NCBI GenBank assembly: GCA_965234685.1
Contig: OZ248539.1
Location: 2,604,001-2,668,000, forward strand
Source of the DNA: Fimbriimonas planktonicus
Lineage (GTDB): Bacteria > Armatimonadota > Fimbriimonadia > Fimbriimonadales > Fimbriimonadaceae
Length of the DNA: 64,000 nucleotides
Reading direction: 5' to 3'
In this document: positions 24,953 through 33,692 of the stretch, one piece after another
How the letters are laid out: the number at the start of each line of letters is the position of its first letter
Position numbering within the stretch: position 1 is the stretch's first letter
Notes under the pieces: model-generated
The model's database searches: none
What the model was told of the DNA's origin: nothing
What the model saw: the letters and a program-made list of their open reading frames with translations, nothing else
Position numbers and translations under genes: made by a program

Positions 24953-25195
24953 TTACGCCTCTTTCCTGGTTTGACGCCGCTTCCAGGCATTAAATGTCAC
25001 AACCAACACAATCCCTCCAATCAAGCCGCCACAGCAGCTATAGCCAGACCCGGCAATGCCGTCGCCCGTATCGACCGCCGAAAATTCTCCGTTGTACTCA
25101 GACAAGTATCGCTCGTTGTAATCAGCCTGAAACCAGCCCATGGAAAAAACTCCACAGGCAAGAACAAATAAAGAAGCAAGAATCTTTCTTGTCAT
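24953..25195 (-). CDS. Small two-helix membrane protein
   Basis: 80 residues. The N-terminal ILASLFVLACGVFSMGW is a membrane or signal segment with a possible lipobox (VLAC). A short acidic extracytoplasmic part with SGYSCCGG follows, then a second helix (GLIGGIVLVVTFNAW) and a basic KRRQTRK end on the cytoplasmic side. No family recognised. It lies on the same strand as the neighbouring 57-residue membrane protein and a hypothetical gene, a possible small cluster beside the R-M island. Confidence 0.5.
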   Translation of the reverse strand: MTRKILASLFVLACGVFSMGWFQADYNERYLSEYNGEFSAVDTGDGIAGSGYSCCGGLIGGIVLVVTFNAWKRRQTRKEA

Positions 25196-25219
25196 AAGGT
25201 CACGACCGGCACTCGATTT

Positions 25220-25780
25220 CTAGGACGCCAAGACGGCCACCTGAAGAACCACAAACGGAGCATGTTCCGTCACCTCATCATCCAGAACTTCCGCGAACTC
25301 GATCGCGAGCCTTGGATCATCGAAAAGGTGATTCTCGTTCAATACCGAAACAAATTGCGGCCACGCAACACGATCTTCCTCTGAGTACACGATATTCATC
25401 ACCCCGCTCAAAAGCCAGATATCCGCCACTTCATAGCCGAGGATGATCACCTCTTCCTCGCCACCTGAAGCGGGATAAAACCGCTCCGGATCGATCTCCG
25501 TTTGACTCGCGAGGCAGCTGATTCGAACTGCCGTGGTCGAGGGCAGTTCAGAAACGACTGAGGAGTGAGGATAAAGATTGAGCGTCCAGTTCCGGCCGAG
25601 GTCCTCGTTCGTCTTCAACAGCTGCAAGAAAGCCGCCGATCTCGGCCAGATCATCTTGTCGACGGAAAGCATCCGCTTCGCCGTCATCGATAGCCGAATG
25701 TCGACAGGATAGTCGCTCACATAATCTGCGACCCGACCATCCCAGCCAAGGTGAATCCAACTTAAATCCGAGCGCTCCAC
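25220..25780 (-). CDS. Hypothetical soluble protein
   Basis: 186 residues from GTG 25780. No signal peptide or membrane helix and no recognised domain. It is acidic, with segments such as GGEEEVIILGYEVADIWLLSG and DDPRLAIEFAEVLDDEVTEH. GGTAGGTT sits 9 bases before the start as a candidate -10. The stop lies 25 bases before the start of the small membrane gene, so the two could be cotranscribed. Confidence 0.5.
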   Translation of the reverse strand: MERSDLSWIHLGWDGRVADYVSDYPVDIRLSMTAKRMLSVDKMIWPRSAAFLQLLKTNEDLGRNWTLNLYPHSSVVSELPSTTAVRISCLASQTEIDPERFYPASGGEEEVIILGYEVADIWLLSGVMNIVYSEEDRVAWPQFVSVLNENHLFDDPRLAIEFAEVLDDEVTEHAPFVVLQVAVLAS

Positions 25781-25789
25781 AACAGATGC

Positions 25790-25795
25790 AACCTA
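25790..25795 (-). promoter_or_regulatory. Putative GGTANNNT -10 element
   Basis: Minus-strand GGTAGGTT, with TAGGTT ending 9 bases before GTG 25780. Confidence 0.3.
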
Positions 25796-25927
25796 CCACT
25801 TAAATCTAAACAGGTTTACAAATCCCTCGCTCGCCAACTAGAGAGAGAATTCATGACGAGCCAAAACAAACCCGAACATCCGAACGAATCCGAACGAATC
25901 CGAACCTGGACCGCCCTGTAATTAATT

Positions 25928-25973
25928 AAAAAGCCTGGGGGGGAACGTTAATTAATTACGCTCCCACCCAGGC
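25928..25973 (-). terminator. Rho-independent terminator of the histidine kinase gene
   Basis: Read on the minus strand, a 15-base stem with two mismatches (GCCTGGGTGGGAGCG paired with CGTTCCCCCCCAGGC) encloses an AT-rich TAATTAATTAA loop and is followed directly by TTTTT. It starts 26 bases after the kinase stop codon. Confidence 0.8.
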
Positions 25974-25999
25974 AAACGAGGCCACGAAGGCACCCCGCC

Positions 26000-27712
26000 T
26001 TACTGCTGTTCCAGCTTCATTTTCTCGATATCGAGCTTCGCCGGAATGCGGAACAGGAAGGTCGAGCCCTTGCCGACTTCCGAGTCCGCCCAGATTTTGC
26101 CGCCGTGCACTTCTTCGACCAAGTGGCGGACCAAGAACAGGCCGAGGCCGGTTCCGTAGATCTTTCGGTTGTCGTCGTTGTTCACGCGGTGGAACTTCTC
26201 GAAGACCTTGCCCAGGTGCTCCTTCGGAATACCAAGGCCCTGGTCCTGAACGCCAAAGAGCAGCGTGTCGCCCTCGCTGGTCGCGTGGACAATCACGTCG
26301 CCGCCGTTCGGCGAGTACTTGATCGCGTTGTTCAACAGGTTCGTGAGAATCTGGTCGAACTTGTCTTCGTCGCCAACGATGATCTTCGGAAGCTCGTTGT
26401 GAACCTTGAGCGAGACCACGTGCTTCGTGGTCGACTGCTGCTGCACGCGAACGACCTTGTCGAGAAGGACCGGAAGGTCAAACTCGGCATAGTTCGGGCT
26501 GAGCGATTCTCCGGCTTCGATTCGCGACGTGTTAAGCAAGTCGTCGATCAGGCGGCGAAGTCGGTCGCACTCCGAAACCACGATGCCGAGGAACTCGCGC
26601 TGGTCTTCCTTGGAGTACATGTCCTCGTCCAGACCTTCCAGCAAGGTGCTACTGAAGCCCTTAATCGCGGTAAGCGGCGTTCGAAGTTCGTGAGAGGCCA
26701 TCGCGACGAAGCTCGACTTCATGCGGTCGATGTTCTTCATGTCCGTGATGTCGTTGAGAATGGCGACGACGCCAAGGTCCTTGCCCTCCTCTCCCCGCAC
26801 CGGCGCGGCCTGCACTTCGTAAATGCGGTCCGAGCCGCCGATGATAACGTTGATCTCGCGCTTCGAGTTCTCGATGCCCTTGCTGGCGTCGGAAATAACC
26901 GCCCAAAGGTCCTCGTTCTTGAGCTGGTCCTTTGCGCTCTTGCCGATCACGTCGGCCGAAAGCTGGAACACCGCTCGGGCCGAGGAGTTGACCTGGCTGA
27001 GGCGACCTTCGGCCGAGACCAAGATGAGTCCCGCGCTGAGCGATTCAAACGTCTGCGCAAGCTCTTCTTTCTTCTCGACGACTTCGCGATAAAGCTGAAT
27101 GTTCGCGATGATGGAGCCAACGTTCTTGGCCATTCGCTCGAGCAAGCGAACATCTTCGTCGTTGAAGTCGCTGCCGTCTCGCTTGTTGAAAGCGTGCAAA
27201 ACGCCAATCGTGTTTCGCTCGACCACGCGATTCTGCTCGTCTCGCTTTTCGATGACCAGCGGAACCGTGACGCCGTTGGTCACGTGGAGCAGACCAAACG
27301 GGTCCTTCTGCGCTCGCGGATCGTTGATCGCGTCGTGAATGATCACCGATTCGCTTTCGCGGAAAACCTGACCGGAAATGCCCTGCGAAGCGCGCACGCG
27401 GAGGATTCGGAGTTGGTCGTCATCCACGCCAAGCGCCGGCGGAATGCCGTGCAGCTCGCCCGATTCTCGATCGTAAAACATGATGACGATCTTCTCGGCC
27501 TGCAGAATCATCGCGATTCGCTGAACCAAGCGGCGCAGCGCCATATCGGCTTCGCTAATCGGGGCCATTTCGGACTCTTCCGTTCGCGCCGATGCCGAAT
27601 TGTCATCGGTCTCTTGCCGTGACACGCGCCGTTGAAGCTCGTCGATTCGCTTCTGAAGCTCCTCGATCTGCCGTTGCTGTTGCTCCTTCTCTTGTTCTGG
27701 ATTAAATTCCAT
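26000..27712 (-). CDS. GAF/PAS sensor histidine kinase
   Basis: 570 residues from ATG 27712 (MEFNPEQEKE); an upstream frame to 27937 is not supported. Order: coiled coil (residues 5-40, Gln/Glu/Arg rich), GAF domain (about 55-215, DESVIIHDAINDPRAQKDPFG region), PAS-like domain (about 225-330), HisKA with phosphorylated His in MASHELRTPLTAIKGF (about 340) and HATPase (NLLNNAIKYSPNGG; DQGLGIPKEHLGKVFEKF; GTGLGLFLV). No transmembrane segment, so it is a cytoplasmic sensor. No response regulator is adjacent. A strong terminator follows. Confidence 0.92.
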   Translation of the reverse strand: MEFNPEQEKEQQQRQIEELQKRIDELQRRVSRQETDDNSASARTEESEMAPISEADMALRRLVQRIAMILQAEKIVIMFYDRESGELHGIPPALGVDDDQLRILRVRASQGISGQVFRESESVIIHDAINDPRAQKDPFGLLHVTNGVTVPLVIEKRDEQNRVVERNTIGVLHAFNKRDGSDFNDEDVRLLERMAKNVGSIIANIQLYREVVEKKEELAQTFESLSAGLILVSAEGRLSQVNSSARAVFQLSADVIGKSAKDQLKNEDLWAVISDASKGIENSKREINVIIGGSDRIYEVQAAPVRGEEGKDLGVVAILNDITDMKNIDRMKSSFVAMASHELRTPLTAIKGFSSTLLEGLDEDMYSKEDQREFLGIVVSECDRLRRLIDDLLNTSRIEAGESLSPNYAEFDLPVLLDKVVRVQQQSTTKHVVSLKVHNELPKIIVGDEDKFDQILTNLLNNAIKYSPNGGDVIVHATSEGDTLLFGVQDQGLGIPKEHLGKVFEKFHRVNNDDNRKIYGTGLGLFLVRHLVEEVHGGKIWADSEVGKGSTFLFRIPAKLDIEKMKLEQQ

Positions 27713-27801
27713 ACTTACGTACCTGCGGTGCTGGGGGAACTTTACCCCTCTCTGGCTTCCCTGATGCCATATTTGTCGTGGAGCGTTATACTCATTTGAC
27801 G

Positions 27802-28470
27802 ATGAATCCTGAGTTGGAGGAGCTTCCGCTATTTCCGCTAAACACGGTTCTGTTCCCGTACGCGTCCATCCAACTTCACGTGTTTGAGGACCGCTACCGC
27901 GAAATGGTTCGAATGTGCGTGCGAGAAGATCGCCCATTCGGGATTGTTCTCATCCGTTCCGGGGGAGAAGTCGGCGAAATCGCGGACCCCTACATGGTCG
28001 GCACCGCCGTCCGCGTCCGCGAAGTCCACACCTTCGAAGACGGCCGCCTGGACATCTACGTTCAAGGCGAACGCCGCTTCCGAATCCGCCAACTCGACGA
28101 CAGCCGCCCCTACCTCGTCGGCTACGTCGAACCGGTCTTCGAAATCGGAATCTCCGACGATTCCCTCGCCGTCCAGCTCATGCTGCAAGCTCGCGAAGAA
28201 TTCGAACTCCTCGTCCAGCGTCTCTTCGAGCGCCAAGAGTTCGATGTCCAAGTCGTTTTCCCCTCCGACCCGATGGTCTTGTCCTTCACCATCGCGAATC
28301 TGCTGAGCATGGAAAACATCCAGAAGCAGCGGCTGCTGGAAACCACGGACACCCTGGAGCGGGTTCAAGAACTGCTCCCCATCCTGCGGAACCACATCGT
28401 CGAGGCCAACCAGCCCAACTACTACCGAATCAACACCCAAGATCTTTCGGAGTGGGTTTCGCCAAACTGA
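27802..28470 (+). CDS. Lon N-terminal-domain (LON substrate-binding) protein
   Basis: 222 residues from ATG 27802; GTG 27778 is an alternative. The N-terminus ELPLFPLNTVLFPYASIQLHVFEDRYREM is the signature of the Lon substrate-binding (PUA-like) domain, as in stand-alone LonN proteins about 200-220 residues long. No AAA+ or protease domain is present. It may act as an adaptor or substrate-recognition protein; the true role is unknown. TATACT lies 9 bases upstream of the ATG. It is followed after 6 bases by rfbA. Confidence 0.88.
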   Translation: MNPELEELPLFPLNTVLFPYASIQLHVFEDRYREMVRMCVREDRPFGIVLIRSGGEVGEIADPYMVGTAVRVREVHTFEDGRLDIYVQGERRFRIRQLDDSRPYLVGYVEPVFEIGISDDSLAVQLMLQAREEFELLVQRLFERQEFDVQVVFPSDPMVLSFTIANLLSMENIQKQRLLETTDTLERVQELLPILRNHIVEANQPNYYRINTQDLSEWVSPN

Positions 28471-28476
28471 CCGGAT

Positions 28477-29343
28477 ATGCGACGCGGCATCATTCTCGCC
28501 GGAGGCTCCGGAACGCGCCTCTACCCCCTCACGATCAGCGTGAGCAAACAGCTCATGCCGGTTTACAACAAACCGATGATCTACTACCCGCTCACCACTC
28601 TGATGCTAGCGGGCATGCGAGAAGTCCTGATCATCACGACGCCCGAGGACCAGGCCAACTTCCAGCGCCTCCTAGGCAACGGCTCGCAATGGGGGATCGA
28701 GATTCAATACGCCGTCCAGCCCGAACCCAAAGGCCTAGCCCAAGCATTCACCATCGGCGCTTCCTTTGTCGGTGACAAGCCGTCCTGCCTCATCCTTGGC
28801 GACAACATCTACTACGGCCACGGCTTCACCAACCTGCTTGACCACGCCGACGCCCAAACCGAAGGCGCCACCGTCTTCGCCTACCGAGTCCAAGACGCCC
28901 GCTCCTACGGCGTCGTTTCTTTCGACGCCGAAGGCCGCGCGGAAACGATTGAAGAAAAGCCCGCCGTTCCGAAGTCGAACTACGCGGTGACCGGACTGTA
29001 CTTTTACGATTCCCAAGTCGTCCAAATCGCCCGCGACTTAAAACCCAGCGCGCGCGGCGAGTTTGAAATCACCGACGTCAACCGCGCCTATCTCGAAAAG
29101 GGCCAACTCAACGTCGAAACCATGGGCCGCGGATACGCTTGGTTGGACACCGGAACCCACGAAAGCCTCCTCCAAGCCGCCAACTACGTCGAAACCATCG
29201 AAGCCCGCCAAGGCCTCATGATCGCGTGCCCCGAAGAAGTGGCCTACCTCAAAGGTTTCATCACCGCCGATGACGTGCTGAAACTAGCCGAGCCGCTGTC
29301 AAAAACCGGCTACGGCCAGTACTTGCAGCGGCTCGTGAGTTAG
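28477..29343 (+). CDS. rfbA: Glucose-1-phosphate thymidylyltransferase
   Basis: 288 residues, the typical RmlA length. The nucleotide-binding signature GIILAGGSGTRLYPLT, SKQLMPVYNKPMIYYPL, the LGDNIYYG metal/nucleotide block and EEKPAVPKSNYAVTGLYFYD are all present. It makes dTDP-glucose, the precursor of dTDP-rhamnose and related sugars for envelope polysaccharide. The other rml genes are absent here, and the gene lies about 22 kb from the exopolysaccharide locus. Confidence 0.95.
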   Translation: MRRGIILAGGSGTRLYPLTISVSKQLMPVYNKPMIYYPLTTLMLAGMREVLIITTPEDQANFQRLLGNGSQWGIEIQYAVQPEPKGLAQAFTIGASFVGDKPSCLILGDNIYYGHGFTNLLDHADAQTEGATVFAYRVQDARSYGVVSFDAEGRAETIEEKPAVPKSNYAVTGLYFYDSQVVQIARDLKPSARGEFEITDVNRAYLEKGQLNVETMGRGYAWLDTGTHESLLQAANYVETIEARQGLMIACPEEVAYLKGFITADDVLKLAEPLSKTGYGQYLQRLVS

Positions 29344-29344
29344 C

Positions 29345-31267
29345 TTATTTCGAAGCGACGGCCTTGTCTTCCAGCATCTTCAAAAGCTGGAGCCCCATAA
29401 GGCCGTTCACCCCGCCATCGGAGCCTTCCGATCCGGTGATGAGCAGCTCCGGAATGATCTTCACCTTTCCGCTTGCGATCTGTTCCGTCACCTTGAGCCG
29501 GGTGAAGTTCTCTTGTCCCATCGCTTCAACCTGAAGCTGGAACGAGTGCGCGGTGGATTGGCCCTTAGCCATGATCGCCTCGGCTTCGGCAACACCTGTC
29601 TTCGAGATTCGCTCGGCTTCAGCACCGGCGGTGAACCGGGTCGCGTCGGCAGCGGCAGAACCCTTAGCTCGAGTCGCCTCGGCATCCGCATTCGCGCGCA
29701 GTTTGGTCGCTTCCGATTCTGCGCTGACTTGCAGCTTCAGACTCGTCGCGTCACCTTCGGCTTTCTTAACCGTCGCATCGGCCGTGCGCTGGGCAATCTC
29801 GACGCTTTGCTGCGCCTTCACGATCTCGCGCTGCATGTCGGCAATGGCGGTTTCCTTTTCCATGCCCTGGCGCTGTTCCTGCGCCATTCGCTGGGTTTCA
29901 TAGGTCTTCTGCTCTTCCTGAGCGATCTTTCGGTCGGTCAGGGTTTTCATCAGCGCCTCCGGCGGCACAATGTCGCCAATCAGGGTGTCAACTGCGTTGA
30001 CGTTGTACTCATCGAGCACCGCGCGAATGTGCTCCTTGGCCGACGCCTGACGCTCCTTTCGGGTGCTGAGGAAGCTAATGACATCGCTATCCTGCGCCGA
30101 GTTTCGGAAGTAGTTTCCAATCGTCGGCTCCAAGACCTGAGACACCAGGTTCACCATGCTGCCGAACCGTCCGATGACCTTAGGCGCTTCGGTCGCCGGC
30201 ACGTGGATGATCTGCGACACGTCGAGGTTGTAGGGGAATCCGTCCTTACTGCGGACAGTGATCGTACAAAGGTGCTTGTCCAGCGCATGAGACTCCGTTC
30301 GAGCATTCGCCCAGTTCAGAACTAGGTTAGTCGTCGGGACCAGTTCCACCTTCATCGTGTACTTGTTGATCGGGTACTTGCCCGGACCAAGCGGCTCCAC
30401 CCAGACGCCCCGGAAGCCCTTCTCCACGATGTTTCCGTGACGGAAGTGCTCGCCCGTCACGTCTTCGCCGTCTTCGCCGATGTACGAAATCACGACGCCG
30501 ACGTAGCCGATGGGAACGTCGGTCATCGGGATTTCTTCAATCTGAAGCCCCCAATGGTTGATGAAGTAGCTACCGGCCAGGATCACCTGAGGCTGCAAGC
30601 CACGGTTGCCGCCGAGGGCCAAGAATTTGTCGAAGTCTTGGAAGTTGTTGTGGCCGTCGATCTGCTCACCGGCGATCTGGCCCTTGCGAATTGGTGCACC
30701 GTCGAGAGCCGTCACGATGCCGACCATGTTCTCGTTGATGACGGTGATGTTATGAAGCGAAACCGTGAAGGCCAGGCTGTTGATTCGGTAGGTACCTGAA
30801 GTCAGCACGTGGGTTTGGCGACCCTTCTGCCCGCCGGCATCAAGGAACCGGACGGTGTCTTGGAAGTTGTCGCATTCGACTTTACGAGCGAGGATGTTTC
30901 CGGTTGGCAACTCGTTTCCGTCATTGGCCAGAACGAGGCCAATCTTGCCTTCCGGCACCACGGTGAACGGCGCCATGGCAACGGAAAACTGCCAGGGCCA
31001 CATCATCCAGTACAGGCCAGGTGCCAGGGTACGAGCCTGAATACCAGCCTCGCCTTGGGTCGCGAGAATTCTGCCGTCCGGCAGCTCTCGATGCGCCCCG
31101 CTTAGGGCGAACTTCTTGGTAACGATGCCGATTCGGTCTTCGGGGACGATGACCATCCCGAAGAGCACCCGCAGTACGGGTTTGAAGGCAAAGATAAGGA
31201 TCGGGAAGATGAGAATCCACCAGAAAGAGATCAGGGTTTCTGGGGCTATGGTTTGTGCAAAAAGCAT
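29345..31267 (-). CDS. SPFH/band-7 protein with four N-terminal vault-like repeats
   Basis: 640 residues. A membrane helix (residues 10-38) precedes four tandem modules of about 65-75 residues (about 39-102, 103-174, 175-250 and 251-310). Each starts V(P)xxxxGxV and ends LxxGxYxxN plus a hydrophobic strand; modules 2 and 3 share NFQD...FL..GG..G.Q. The SPFH domain follows (about 310-470), then a long Ala/Glu/Gln-rich coiled coil (470-600) like flotillin. It probably forms membrane-attached oligomeric scaffolds. Repeats followed by SPFH and a helix recall the major vault protein layout; that comparison is inference. Ends 2 bases from convergent rfbA. Confidence 0.85.
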   Translation of the reverse strand: MLFAQTIAPETLISFWWILIFPILIFAFKPVLRVLFGMVIVPEDRIGIVTKKFALSGAHRELPDGRILATQGEAGIQARTLAPGLYWMMWPWQFSVAMAPFTVVPEGKIGLVLANDGNELPTGNILARKVECDNFQDTVRFLDAGGQKGRQTHVLTSGTYRINSLAFTVSLHNITVINENMVGIVTALDGAPIRKGQIAGEQIDGHNNFQDFDKFLALGGNRGLQPQVILAGSYFINHWGLQIEEIPMTDVPIGYVGVVISYIGEDGEDVTGEHFRHGNIVEKGFRGVWVEPLGPGKYPINKYTMKVELVPTTNLVLNWANARTESHALDKHLCTITVRSKDGFPYNLDVSQIIHVPATEAPKVIGRFGSMVNLVSQVLEPTIGNYFRNSAQDSDVISFLSTRKERQASAKEHIRAVLDEYNVNAVDTLIGDIVPPEALMKTLTDRKIAQEEQKTYETQRMAQEQRQGMEKETAIADMQREIVKAQQSVEIAQRTADATVKKAEGDATSLKLQVSAESEATKLRANADAEATRAKGSAAADATRFTAGAEAERISKTGVAEAEAIMAKGQSTAHSFQLQVEAMGQENFTRLKVTEQIASGKVKIIPELLITGSEGSDGGVNGLMGLQLLKMLEDKAVASK

Positions 31268-31350
31268 ACGTGTGCGGCACCACCACCACCGGGGCGTCGT
31301 TCCGCATCGAACGGGTCTCGTTGGCGCGTTGCGCCTCCGAGATTAGAACG

Positions 31351-31381
31351 GGGACCTTCAATTTCGGGTTGCGAAGGTCCC
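31351..31381. terminator. Hairpin between two minus-strand genes (possible terminator)
   Basis: A perfect 9-base stem GGGACCTTC / GAAGGTCCC with a 13-base loop lies downstream of the hypothetical gene at 31405. The T-rich side (AGTTTTTG) is on the plus strand, so its direction of use is unclear. Confidence 0.4.
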
Positions 31382-31404
31382 AGTTTTTGTCAAGGGCAGC
31401 TTGG

Positions 31405-31806
31405 TTAGCGGGCTTGGAATCCGGCGACAACCATCTCGTAAAGAGAGGCAACGCGTCGTGAGGATCGTGTGTCGTATGAGTTGCTCTGGTAGATGTCCAA
31501 AACTGCTTCTAGAAGCAGGCCGACTTCCGGCGCACCAAGATCGTATCCACCCTGGACCTTGATACTGCGAGTTTCCGTGGCCAAGATCGACTTGTTAAGC
31601 TTTGAATTCTCAAGCAATTGTCGCGACCGATTTTTCCAGCGTCCGTCCGCAAAAACAAATCTTGCGACATCCATCGCCGATTTCAGCATTTCCGCCTGCG
31701 GATGTTCGGCCGAATCGAGGGAACTTAACCCCTGATGAAACTTCTCACCGGCGACCATCGTGAGTTTACGGGCGGCGGGGGTTAGGGTACGGGAAGGATT
31801 TGTCAT
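31405..31806 (-). CDS. Hypothetical helical protein
   Basis: 133 residues, predominantly alpha-helical and basic, without signal peptide or membrane segment. I do not recognise it; features such as FADGRWKNRSRQLLENSKLNKS and LLLEAVLDIYQSN suggest a small helical bundle. FliS was considered and rejected for lack of motif agreement. GGTATCTT lies 16 bases before the ATG. Confidence 0.5.
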   Translation of the reverse strand: MTNPSRTLTPAARKLTMVAGEKFHQGLSSLDSAEHPQAEMLKSAMDVARFVFADGRWKNRSRQLLENSKLNKSILATETRSIKVQGGYDLGAPEVGLLLEAVLDIYQSNSYDTRSSRRVASLYEMVVAGFQAR

Positions 31807-31881
31807 TAGAATGCTCTTCCGGAAGATACCGAAGCTAGCCGATTAGAAACCGGATTTATCAGCTAGCTTGGCAAAACGGCC

Positions 31882-32547
31882 CTACGAAGCGGCCCAAAGG
31901 AACCCACGTCGCATGAGTTCTCGCGGAACTTCGGCTTCGAGAACTACTCTCTGGTGGCCGAGGGCGTTGTAGAAGACTCGTCCTTCGCCGTACCACTTGG
32001 TGTAAACCTGCGGCATTCGGCAAGGATTTTGAACATGCCGACCTGGCGCTCCAGGGGTTGGGAAGTTGCAGTAGGCCAGCGTGTTCACGCCTGGATCAAC
32101 GTGGAGGTAGTACTGCTCGCTGACGACCTCAAAGTCCGGCAACCCGGCAGAGATTTCGTGCGGGTTGGTTCGGTCGAAGTGAACGTAGTATCGGAGGCCA
32201 TCGTTGCCGGGGTGCGAAACCCACTGGCTACCGGTCATGAACTGCCATTCCGTGTCGTTGCGGAACGAGTCGCACATTCCGCCGTGGGCTCCGGCGATGC
32301 CGACGCCATGTTCGGCAACGGCGGAAGTCACCGAGGCGCTTTGCTCTCCGGTGATTGAGCCCATGGTCCAAACCGGCACGATGAGGTTCTGAGATTTGAC
32401 AAAGTCAACATCCAAAAAGGCATCGAGCGTGTCGGAAACCTTTACTTCAAACTGCTCCGATCGCAGAATTTCGGCGAACAGGTCTGCCACCGCCTCCGGT
32501 TCGTGTCCATCCCATCCACCCCATACAATTAGCGCCTTCTTAGCCAT
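31882..32547 (-). CDS. ThuA-like (class I glutamine amidotransferase fold) protein
   Basis: 221 residues. KKALIVWGGWDGHEPEAVADLF and the central AGAHGGMCDSF and TGSQWVSHPG segments, followed by the C-terminal GRVFYNALGHQ, are the ThuA/trehalose-utilisation domain hallmarks. ThuA proteins are linked to disaccharide oxidation in other bacteria; the reaction here is not defined. TAGCCT with a GG prefix ends 6 bases before the ATG and there is no Shine-Dalgarno. Confidence 0.88.
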   Translation of the reverse strand: MAKKALIVWGGWDGHEPEAVADLFAEILRSEQFEVKVSDTLDAFLDVDFVKSQNLIVPVWTMGSITGEQSASVTSAVAEHGVGIAGAHGGMCDSFRNDTEWQFMTGSQWVSHPGNDGLRYYVHFDRTNPHEISAGLPDFEVVSEQYYLHVDPGVNTLAYCNFPTPGAPGRHVQNPCRMPQVYTKWYGEGRVFYNALGHQRVVLEAEVPRELMRRGFLWAAS

Positions 32548-32553
32548 GCCGAA

Positions 32554-32559
32554 AGGCTA
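32554..32559 (-). promoter_or_regulatory. Putative GGTANNNT -10 element of the ThuA gene
   Basis: Minus-strand GGTAGCCT; TAGCCT ends 6 bases before ATG 32547, a leaderless arrangement. Confidence 0.4.
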
Positions 32560-32602
32560 CCTTTCGACTGATGCCAAAAAAACTTTGAACAACTTGTCCT
32601 AA

Positions 32603-33331
32603 GTGAAACACCTAACCGATGTGAACTCAACAAGCAAAATCCTTGCCCTCCTCACCGTTGGGCTACTGGTAATCAGCACGAAGGCGATTCCCCCTATGCA
32701 GCAGAACGCACCAGAAGAGAAAAACATCATCGTCGTGTCAGGCGACGGACAAGCCAAAACCGACCCAGATATGGCCATCGTCAGCGTCGGCATTTCGAAG
32801 CAAAGCGCGACAGCAAAAAACGCCCAAGAATCGGTCAACAAAACCGCCACGGCGATTCGCGATGCCGTCCTTAAAGTCGTAGGTGACCGAAAACTGATCC
32901 AGACCAGCGGACTCTCCCTGTATCCGCAATCCAACCAAAACGGAAAGACCATCGGCTACCAGGCCAGCAACATGATTACGATCACCGTCAATGACATCGC
33001 GAAGGCTGGCGATGTTGTCGACGCCGCCACCGATGCGGGAGCCACCAATCTAAACGGCATCTCCTTCGGACTGAAAGACCCGAAGAAAGCTCGTGCCGCC
33101 GCCCTTAAGGACGCTGTCGCGGACGCAAAGAGCAAGGCCGATTCGCTCGCCGAAGCACTCGGTGTCACGATCACGGAGATCGTGCAGGTCATGGAAGGTG
33201 GATCGAACTCGAACCCATATCCAATGCAGTTCAAGGCAGCGGCAATGGAAATGAGAGCTGGAGCCCCCATTGAAGCTGGTCAGGTTGAACTCGGAGCAAG
33301 CGTGACGATCAAATACCGCTTCAGCCGCTGA
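32603..33331 (+). CDS. SIMPL (DUF541) domain secreted protein
   Basis: 242 residues from GTG 32603. A signal peptide (residues 10-30, ILALLTVGLLVISTKA) is followed by the SIMPL domain: IIVVSGDGQAKTDPDMAIVSVGI at the start and SVTIKYRF at the C-terminus. It is an exported oligomeric protein; relatives are associated with oxidative stress defence and envelope integrity. The stop overlaps the convergent membrane protein gene by 11 bases. Confidence 0.88.
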   Translation: MKHLTDVNSTSKILALLTVGLLVISTKAIPPMQQNAPEEKNIIVVSGDGQAKTDPDMAIVSVGISKQSATAKNAQESVNKTATAIRDAVLKVVGDRKLIQTSGLSLYPQSNQNGKTIGYQASNMITITVNDIAKAGDVVDAATDAGATNLNGISFGLKDPKKARAAALKDAVADAKSKADSLAEALGVTITEIVQVMEGGSNSNPYPMQFKAAAMEMRAGAPIEAGQVELGASVTIKYRFSR

Positions 33332-33692
33332 CGATCTTGCTGTACAGATAGCCATCCAGCACCAGCAGGTTGACTCCCTGAACAATCACGGCAATCCCCG
33401 CTCCACGAACGCGGGGGTTGCCGAGCACCAACAAGGTGATGCCAACCGCGACATAGGCCACGTTCAGACCAAGATTGAACGCGAGCAAATCATCAATTGT
33501 CTTTGGATCAACTTTCGGATTCATTCGCCCCGGCAGGGCGATGAGGATATTCACCACGCTCCAGCCGATCGTCATCCATCCAAATGACCCGACGGGATCG
33601 GGCCGACGCATCAGGAAAATCCCGAGGACAATGAATGCGACGGCGGCAATGATCAACCGATCACAGTGCGCGACCATCAGGCTTTCAGGCAC
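33321..33692 (-). CDS. Small integral membrane protein
   Basis: 123 residues from GTG 33692, which shares one base with the hisI stop (TAGTG); ATG 33677 is an alternative. Four hydrophobic segments are visible (LIIAAVAFIVLGIFL, MTIGWSVVNILIALP, LNVAYVAVGITLLVLG, GIAVIVQGVNLLVLDG). Family not recognised. The tight junction with hisI implies coupled translation. Confidence 0.65.
   Translation of the reverse strand: MPESLMVAHCDRLIIAAVAFIVLGIFLMRRPDPVGSFGWMTIGWSVVNILIALPGRMNPKVDPKTIDDLLAFNLGLNVAYVAVGITLLVLGNPRVRGAGIAVIVQGVNLLVLDGYLYSKIVSG

Noticed and set aside
26105..27622. Long plus-strand open frame (505 codons) opposite the histidine kinase
   Set aside because: The minus-strand frame has full GAF, HisKA and HATPase motifs; the plus frame shows Val/Leu/Arg-biased antisense composition with no domain.
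31405..31806. FliS-like flagellar chaperone
   Set aside because: Length and helical content fit, but no FliS motif is recognisable and no flagellar genes are near.
31832..31869. Inverted repeat AAGCTAGC / GCTAGCTT between the ThuA and hypothetical genes
   Set aside because: 22-base loop and no T-run; weak as a terminator and no gene start nearby to regulate.
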